Notes under the pieces: generated by a model
Seen by the model: only the letters and a program-made list of their open reading frames with translations
Told to the model about the DNA's origin: nothing
The model's database searches: none
Shown here: piece by piece, positions 57,689 through 64,000 of the stretch
Position numbering within the stretch: position 1 is the first letter of the stretch
Layout: each line of letters starts with the position of its first letter
Program-made: the position numbers and the translations under genes
Assembly: GCA_036250195.1 (NCBI GenBank)
Contig: JAVHZZ010000004.1
Location: 143,419,729-143,483,728 of the forward strand
Direction: 5' to 3'
Length of the DNA stretch: 64,000 nt
Source: Mixophyes australis
Taxonomy: Eukaryota > Chordata > Amphibia > Anura > Limnodynastidae

Positions 57689-58657
57689 GAAGGTTTTTGG
57701 ACCCTTACAAAATTGGTTTATCTCTCCAAAATGTATCCTAATATATACATAACTAGGCAACCTACTGATATTGACTAGTGATCAACTTGGAGAGGATGAG
57801 GTCAGCTATGTGTTACAATTAGAGTCCCCAAAGGTATAGGAGGCCTCCAGGCAGTCATAAAACACTTGAAAGCCTGAAATGCCCTGTCCTTAAGTCAGTA
57901 GATCTGATTCCACCCCATTTGTCCTCTGCATGGAACATTATTACTGCAGTTAAGTTAATTTTGCTTATTTGCAGCATATCAGTAGAGAATTAGGGTATAT
58001 CACATTGGGATCACAGATGCATTTGCAAGTAACCAGATATGCTGAAGGGATGGATAAAGGCAAGACAGGAAAGTTGGAGAGATGACTGCGGTTTTGGAAG
58101 TCACGAAGAAACGGAAATCTTATAGCTTCAACATTAGGTGGTTGAGCAATGGATTGGGACCACTCAAGACTATGGACTTGAAAAACAAAATTTGGAAATA
58201 GGGAACCTGCCACAACATGCATGTGATGGTGTCAAAACTCAACTGGACATCAATCGTGTCCTTGAAAGTTTAAACCACACATACACACATAAATTCTATA
58301 CTCTACTTAGCACTTTAACTCTATGGAAAAAGTTTATAAGGTTTGTGTTGGTGCAAAGGGGATCAAGATTTTGTTCTCAAGCACCATTTCTGGAAAACTG
58401 AGGCATCCTGCCTTATGAATGATAGTTCAAAACCAACTTCCAATTTAATGTATTTGGAACAAGCTTGTTGGTGTTGGTATCAAGCAATAAAGTATACTGT
58501 ATACCTCAGAAAGGCAACTAGATATCCATACACAGACTCTGGTCCTGCTTCAGAAGAACCCACTTGGCTTTAGCAGAGCTCAAAACTTTGATACTTAACT
58601 TCAAGGAGGAAGAGGAAATCTTGAAGAAACTCAAGTAGACAGAAAAACAAATGACCA
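57689..58657. other. No recognisable gene
   Basis: Short open frames only, none resembling a known protein; no repeat recognised. Confidence 0.4.
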
Positions 58658-59724
58658 CAGGGGCAAACGCAGGATTTGATTTGTAGAGGGGGGTTTCCAC
58701 ATCATGCCGCCAGTGGGCGTGACCAGCATGCATGGGGGCGTAGCTATAATTTTAGACAGTGCTTGGCTTCTCTCCAATACTTCCTATCCCCATAATATAC
58801 ATGGGCAATTCTGCGTGCACTACGGTTAGTTGCACGCAGCTCTCCCTTTTCAAGCAGAGCCATGTGAAGCGGTGGCAGGGTTCAGCCACCTTAATTATAC
58901 AGTGCCCCAGGCTTGGAGGGCGGTTTCCAGGCACTAGGAACCCCCCCTATCTTGCCTATGGAATATAAAGTTGGAACGTGACAAAATTAAAATACATATG
59001 TCCTAGAAAAGTCTCTACAATATCTTTGTGGGTTAGCCTATTCGACTACAGACAATTTCATGGTATTAACCCTATACTTTGGTCTGCTAATTGTACAATG
59101 AAAAGATCAAGAGACTAGTTTTAACAAATCCAAGATACAATAGAACAACACCTGAAAGAACAACAATTGGGGGAGATGTTATGGAATAAAAAAAACTAAC
59201 ACCGTAGACTTTGTCCTTTTGAATTTTTAGTTTTCATTTTTTTCAAGGACATTTTTATTATGTTTTTGGGTTTTCTTCTCAAAAATGTATGCATGTATTA
59301 TTTATTTTTGTTTCATACATGTTCTGTGGCCAGATGAGGGAATGTGTTTATAGTTTTGAATTTTCTCCACAGTCTTTATATCACCATTGTGTCTCAGACA
59401 TAATTCCTTGTCATGCTTTACGAAGCATAGGCAAACCGAGAGGGGGTTTCCTAGTGCCTGGAAACCCTCCTCCAAGCCTGGGACACTGTATAATTGAGGT
59501 GGCTGGACCCTGCCCCCGCTTCACACGGCTTTGCTTGAAAAGGGAGAGCTGCGTGCTCCTAACAGTAGTGAATGCAGCATTGCCCAGGTATATTATGGGG
59601 ATAGGAAGAGTTGGAGAGCAGATAAGCACTGTCTAAAATTATAGCCACGCCCCCTTGCATGTTGTTCACGCCCACTGGTGGCGTGGTTGGAAACCCCCCT
59701 CTACAAATCCTGTGTTTGCCCCTG
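58658..59724. mobile_element. Long inverted-repeat element (1067 bp)
   Basis: Arms 58658-58962 and 59425-59724 are inverted copies beginning CAGGGGCAAACGCAGGATTT and ending at AGGCAAGA/TTGCCTATG. The arms have CAGGGG...CCCCTG termini as in hAT elements, but the flanks AATGACCA and CAAAGGTA do not match, so either the duplication has decayed or two copies inserted in opposite directions. The 460-bp centre is AT-rich without a gene. Confidence 0.75.
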
Positions 59725-59864
59725 CAAAGGTATCAAAAGTTTGGATAAGTTTTGTTTGCATTTCCCTTTTGTACAGCTCCATAGAATATGTTAGCTCTAT
59801 ACATAAAATTAGCTGTGGTTAAAGAAACTAGAAAACGCTGGGACTGTTGTGTTAAACTCATTGG

Positions 59865-59870
59865 TTTATT
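59865..59870 (-). terminator. Candidate polyadenylation signal of TCAF-like gene
   Basis: AATAAA on the minus strand, about 200 bp after the stop codon at 60069. The stretch between is non-coding and would be the 3' UTR. Others exist further on, so this is the nearest, not the proven, site. Confidence 0.4.
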
Positions 59871-60068
59871 TACTAAAGACATTCATAAATTTAACATAGC
59901 ATGCACTGTATATTACTATGCAGATACAGATGCTGTCAGGTCTTGATCAAAGAGAAATACAGGATGCTAACTTTTCTAACTTATTATTTCATTGACAATA
60001 ACTAGCATAATAGAGCACTGCTCAGTGCAGGATTACCAGTATAAAATATAATAGCTGTAGCTGCTTTC

Positions 60069-60326
60069 TTATGACTTTATCTGTTTGTTGTAAACCTTCA
60101 TAGGATTCTCCTCCCATGGAGGAAATGTGGAACATTTCTTGCCGGTTGTCTCCTCAATGGGCCAGCCCCATGTCTGGAAGAATGGAGCTAGGTTTTTATT
60201 GACGGCTTCAGAGAACTTCTCTGTCCAAAGATTCATCTTATCCTTATTGTTTTTGCTAACATTTGACATGGTTTGGTACTCTGAGAAAAGACGTTTGAAG
60301 GGATCCCAGCCAAAGCCCTCTTGTAG
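60069..60326 (-). CDS. TCAF: TCAF-like protein, last coding exon
   Basis: Terminal exon of a TRPM8 channel-associated factor family gene. It begins at LQEGFGWDPFKRLFSEYQT after a clean acceptor (TTTTTCAG) and contains NNKDKMNLWTEKFSEAVNKN, LAPFFQTWGWPIEE and ENPMKVYNK, ending at TAA (60069-60071). This is the conserved C-terminus of the family. It joins in phase 0 to the exon at 61271-61605. In mammals TCAF proteins bind TRPM8 and regulate its trafficking to the plasma membrane; the frog paralogue's role is inferred. The intron to the next exon is 944 bp. Confidence 0.92.
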   Translation of the reverse strand, partial: LQEGFGWDPFKRLFSEYQTMSNVSKNNKDKMNLWTEKFSEAVNKNLAPFFQTWGWPIEETTGKKCSTFPPWEENPMKVYNKQIKS

Positions 60327-61270
60327 CTGAAAAACATAAAAAGAAAATGTACTACATTATATAATTATAAATTTGTTAAGTGGGCCAGCCACAGCCCAGG
60401 GCTCCTTAAGGGCATATAGAAAATCATCAGCAGCAGCAGCAGCAGCTATTTATAAAATACTTACATATAGCATAGGAATTATATTTGCAATATAGAACCT
60501 TTGGGCCTGCATTAGAGTTAAGAGCATATCCAGCCAAAGCATGCAAATTTGTACATGGACAAACCATATTGCTACGCAAGGGGTGAAAATGTATTTTTGC
60601 ATGCTGATTTACAGTTGCATCACGAAAAAGTTATCCTTTAAAAGAAGGCAAATCTTAACAAGGCTAAAGTGATTTTGGGACTCCTAGAAACCATAGTTCA
60701 GGTACAGGGGCTAACAAGTAAAGGGGACATCACAAAGCTCCCTAGACTAATGGGTCATTGTGCACTACATACTCTGCAAACATAACCAACAACAACTAGC
60801 GCCACAACCCCAGAAAGACCAAAACTAATATTGTTAGGCAGAAGTAACTACCTGTGTGTAGATTATGATTGGTACAGAATGGGTGTACTGTAGTTAAATG
60901 AAATAGGTGCCTAGAACCTGTATAGAGTACAAAGACCATATAAACACATAGTGCGCACCCTACTCAATTGTAAAAATGTTGCAGACCTTAGTAATGTAAC
61001 AGCTTTTTAATTTTTTCCAATTCTATAGTGGAGTAGGGTATGTGCTTATGGTTTGATATGATCCTGCAACCATGTTATATATGCCAGCGTTCTGGTATAG
61101 TTCTGAGAAAACAACTACATATCAACACTCTTAAAAAATAATTGAAATAAAAACCAAAGCAGATATTTGATTTGAAATTAGAACCTCCTTTTGATAAATG
61201 GTATTCTTTAACATAGTGGTTAAGTGGGTTTGGTGTTTTAAGCAAAAACTATGCTATTTTTATCAAATAC

Positions 61271-61605
61271 CTGAAGATAGGTCTCAAGAGCAGTCCATAC
61301 ACTCCACTCATTAAGTTTGGCTCCATTCTTTAAATACTGCTTCATCCGATCCTCCCTCTTTGATGGATTTAGCGCTGAATGAGCTTTATCCCGTGGGATT
61401 CCCAGCACCATCTCATGTACATATACAGACCATAGGTTACATGTGGCTTCTGTGGTGTGAGGGGGGAATTCCCATACACCCCTCTGCTGATTGTGTCCAA
61501 GCTCATGTACAGGTCCCCAAAGTCCTTTCTTTATGCCTTCAACATCCACTAGCTTAGATGCTGATTGAGTATTACCCATGATTGGGTAGCCCGAATGCAT
61601 CAAAC
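61271..61605 (-). CDS. TCAF: TCAF-like protein, exon with M60-type metallopeptidase motif
   Basis: Acceptor CTGTAG before LMHSGYPIM; donor CAG|GTATTT after ALETYLQ. It encodes [20 protein letters not shown] then [18 protein letters not shown] and [14 protein letters not shown] is the HExxH zinc-binding signature of the peptidase M60 family, with the third ligand candidate Glu in TTEATCN. The whole motif is intact here. Whether TCAF proteins have peptidase activity is not settled to my knowledge. Start and end phases fit both neighbours (G split with 63592-63831; phase 0 to 60326). Confidence 0.94.
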
Positions 61606-61690
61606 CTACAGCAATAGGAAGAAGGTGCAATAACTAGATAGCCTACTGTGACTGAGAGAACTAAGAGCAGCAACAAACAGTAGAAGAGGT

Positions 61691-61712
61691 CTATCTATCT
61701 ATCTATCTATAG
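61691..61712. repeat. (CTAT)n microsatellite
   Basis: Five and a half tetranucleotide units in the intron of the TCAF-like gene. Confidence 0.9.
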
Positions 61713-62802
61713 TCTAGGCAATCTAAGGGGTGCTTGATTTTTTTTCCTATGTTTGCATATGAAGAAGCACCAGCACAACCTTTTTAGCAGGTATAGGAAG
61801 GTTTCAAAATCACAAGCACTGCTGATGACATCACTATGCAGCACTCTGGTTAGATTTCAAAACTAGAAAGTCTTCAATATCTACAGAACAAACATATCCT
61901 TCTGCTAGTTTAATAATTGCAATCGGTACTATCAACAAAATATATTGGGCCATTTTATTACTCTGCATTCTATAAGTTCTGTACTTTGCTACCCTCTTGT
62001 GGATAATATTTAAAATGCAGTTGTCATTGTTTATATTGTTTGTATAATGGTAATGGGATATAAGAGATGTCTGATCCTCCAGCATAACTCATTTTACTCA
62101 TTATAAAGTTATTAATTACATCGTTATGCTTAGTGACATTTATAAACTACAAAAATATTGAGAGAGAAAAATAATCAGTACATCAAAAATCTTAGCAAGG
62201 TGGAATATGAGATAATGATTTAATTTATTAAAAGCAAATATCTGGTGGTGAAATTATTGGATAAGTAAGGGGCTTTGGCCATTATAAAATAACAGTGCCT
62301 CATCCAGAAGGTTTATTCTTACAGTACTCACCGATGGAGTATGTTTTGTTTTGACAAATGATGTGATCTAGCACCTTTCAGTAAGAGGGTGCGTTTATAA
62401 TACAGATGTAGCACGTTGTAATAAGTTACATACTATGTTTATGCAGATTATGCACATAGGTACATACATCATTGTATTTACAGGAGAGTGAGGAATGCTC
62501 TTAACTGCTCAGGTCTGTCCATAAACTTCTGCAAAATTTACTAACTCCAAATTTCACTATACACATCCATATGCAGTTACAAGTGCTAATCTACAAGTAC
62601 ATTTTATGATATCACAATGGCACTTTACAATTGGCACTGACCTTTTTGCCATTGCTTCAATTTTTATATTGCACTCGAAAACCTCTCCTTTTATGATGTG
62701 CATGCACCATGTGTCCCCTACATTATATATCTCAGTTACTACATGCAATCGCATGTCTGAGCCCAAATTAGAGGCACTATTCAGATCTGAGCCAAGTTAG
62801 GT

Positions 62803-63098
62803 CATACTTCTTAACTTTTTACTCTTTCCCTCTGGGAGATCCCAGAAGGGATGTGAAGTGTGAATACAGAGGGGGGCAGGGTGTTGCAAATTGTGTCATT
62901 TTGGCCCCGCAACGCAATGATGTGAAAGCATCATTTTGTCAAGGGGTGCGGGGTCAAAATTACGTGATTGCCATTGAATCACGTCATGGAAGCTCCCAAC
63001 CTGCCCAGTGAGCTTGCAAGTGGGCAGGATTTGCCTGCTCTCCCTGAAGTCCGGGAGACCAACCCGGAATTCAGAAGTCTGGAGAGTGGGCAAGTATG
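62803..63098. mobile_element. hAT MITE of the CATACTT family (296 bp)
   Basis: Begins CATACTTCTTAACT, ends GTGGGCAAGTATG. Flanks AGTTAGGT (62795-62802) and AGTTAGAT (63099-63106), an 8-bp duplication with one mismatch. Same family as 30548-30870, but the interior has diverged. Confidence 0.88.
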
Positions 63099-63151
63099 AG
63101 TTAGATGGCCAGTATACATTGTGTACTCAACATTTGCTCCCACCAAGTCCT

Positions 63152-63329
63152 GGGGGCATAATTACTAAAGTGCGGGTTTGAAAAAGTGGAGATGCTGCCT
63201 ATAGCAACCAATCAGATTCTAGCTGTCATTTTGTAGAATGCACTAAATAAATGGAAGCTAGAATCTGATTGGTTGCTATAGGCAACATCTCCACTTTTTC
63301 AAACCCGCAGTTTAGTAAATATACCCCCT
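63152..63329. mobile_element. Foldback MITE (178 bp)
   Basis: Ends GGGGGCATAATTACTAAA and TTTAGTAAATATACCCCC; inner arms GTTTGAAAAAGTGGAGATG, then CCTATAGCAACCAATCAGAT, are inverted repeats. The whole element folds back on itself. Target duplication not certain. Confidence 0.88.
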
Positions 63330-63591
63330 GAGTATCTACAGTATAGCCTGTGATACTACTGGCTGATAGTACTGCATCTTTTGTTTTACAGTGAACTCTG
63401 GCAGCAAGAGTTTACAGCAGATAAGGGAATAGAGCACCATTAGCTAACTACAGTACGGGATAATAACAGCTCTGGTAAATGGAGGAGCAGTTGTTTTGAG
63501 AGATACATAGGGCACATGGAGGTTGATATTCATGGGAGGATTCTCTGATGCTCTAACAGACCAGTCCAATCCTAAATGAGGATCAACTTAC

Positions 63592-63831
63592 CAGATGAGA
63601 TCTGCACATCAGACACAATTCTTTCTGGGCGAGGAAATGTCTTAGAGATTGATGCAAGATCAGCGGTTGCCCACATAATCTCCTCCCATAGAGACATCAG
63701 ATCTTCTGGATTCTCTAGTGAGCGAATACTGTCTGAGGGCACCGTAAGTATTATGTTTTCTGTAATAAGCTCAGCCCAAGGAGCTGGGAAATTCCGAATG
63801 GTTTCCAACCATGATGAAAGGCTAGTTTGTC
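63592..63831 (-). CDS. TCAF: TCAF-like protein, internal exon
   Basis: Acceptor TTTTCCTCAG before GACAAACT (63831); donor TCTG|GTAAGT (63592). It reads QTSLSSWLETIRNFPAPWAE, LITENIILTVPSDSIRSL, NPEDLMSLWEEIMWATADLA and RPERIVSDVQISSG, colinear with the family's M60-like region just before the HELGH exon. No stops or shifts. Upstream exons lie beyond 64000; about 280 C-terminal residues of a protein of roughly 900 are visible in the three exons. Confidence 0.93.
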
Positions 63832-64000
63832 CTGAGGAAAAGACACATTTTGTGGTTGATACTGTAATCTATAACAAAAAACACAACAGTGAGATAACAG
63901 AATAAGATATGTATCCAATTAATTTGTAAGATGAGGAGCAGGAATAGATATCCTAATGATATAATATGCTTAAGAAAACAGAAAAAAATGGATACCTTAT
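63832..64000 (-). other. Intron sequence at window edge
   Basis: Upstream intron of the TCAF-like gene; no coding signal before the window ends. Confidence 0.7.

Larger units (their letters stand above)
61606..63591 (-). other. Intron of TCAF-like gene
   Basis: 1986-bp GT-AG intron (GTAAGT at 63591 downwards, AG at 61606-61607). It contains a (CTAT)n tract at 61691-61712, the MITE at 62803-63098 and the foldback MITE at 63152-63329; otherwise AT-rich without coding sense. Confidence 0.85.

Noticed and set aside
60427..60445. CAG repeat at the start of the intron
   Set aside because: About six triplets in non-coding DNA; too short and not in frame with the TCAF-like exons.

Overview
The window is vertebrate nuclear DNA, most likely from a frog (anuran amphibian). 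No prokaryotic signals are present. The organism call rests on the repertoire: ZBED/hAT transposons, a Gmr1-type Gypsy element, a Penelope-like element, an L1-Tx1 LINE fragment, an L2/CR1-group LINE tail, hAT MITEs, and a TCAF (TRPM8 channel-associated factor) gene with GT-AG introns. A fish is less likely but not excluded by reading alone.

Region 1-33.2 kb is a nest of repeats. An older unit of about 4 kb (called R1 - foldback - HL - hAT - HR here) was tandemly duplicated and then invaded. Its R1 part appears at 1, 4002, 30311 and 30879; HL at 1212 and 15579; HR at 3827, 30154 and 30497. Three copies of one autonomous hAT family (transposase on the minus strand) lie inside: copy 1 (5857-14528), an outer copy (19004-29712), and an inner copy (19425-25079). 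The inner copy is inserted in the outer one with a perfect 8-bp target duplication, CTCTCAAG. Only the inner copy has an uninterrupted 1012-aa transposase. Copy 1 and the outer copy share flanks and one stop codon, so they come from one segmental duplication. Each copy carries two unrelated minisatellites, both with a 100-bp unit, one on each side of the gene. The upstream array has 39, 13 or 5 units.

Region 33.2-41 kb holds a decayed Gmr1-like Gypsy retrotransposon (minus strand). Its integrase lies upstream of reverse transcriptase, the reverse of ordinary Gypsy order. Its 3' LTR and its RNase H are each split by a solo LTR, and a foldback element sits upstream of its integrase. Region 41-47.5 kb has pieces of a second hAT lineage around an L1-Tx1 fragment and a Penelope-like element whose two halves face opposite ways. 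Region 47.5-59.8 kb has three solo LTRs, several hAT-type elements with readable target duplications, a pyrimidine-rich minisatellite, a mariner-like remnant, and stretches in which I recognise nothing.

Region 60-64 kb holds the only host gene I can support: the last three coding exons of a minus-strand TCAF-like gene with an M60-type HELGH motif. Its splice sites are consistent and its introns carry MITEs. The rest of the gene lies beyond the right edge.
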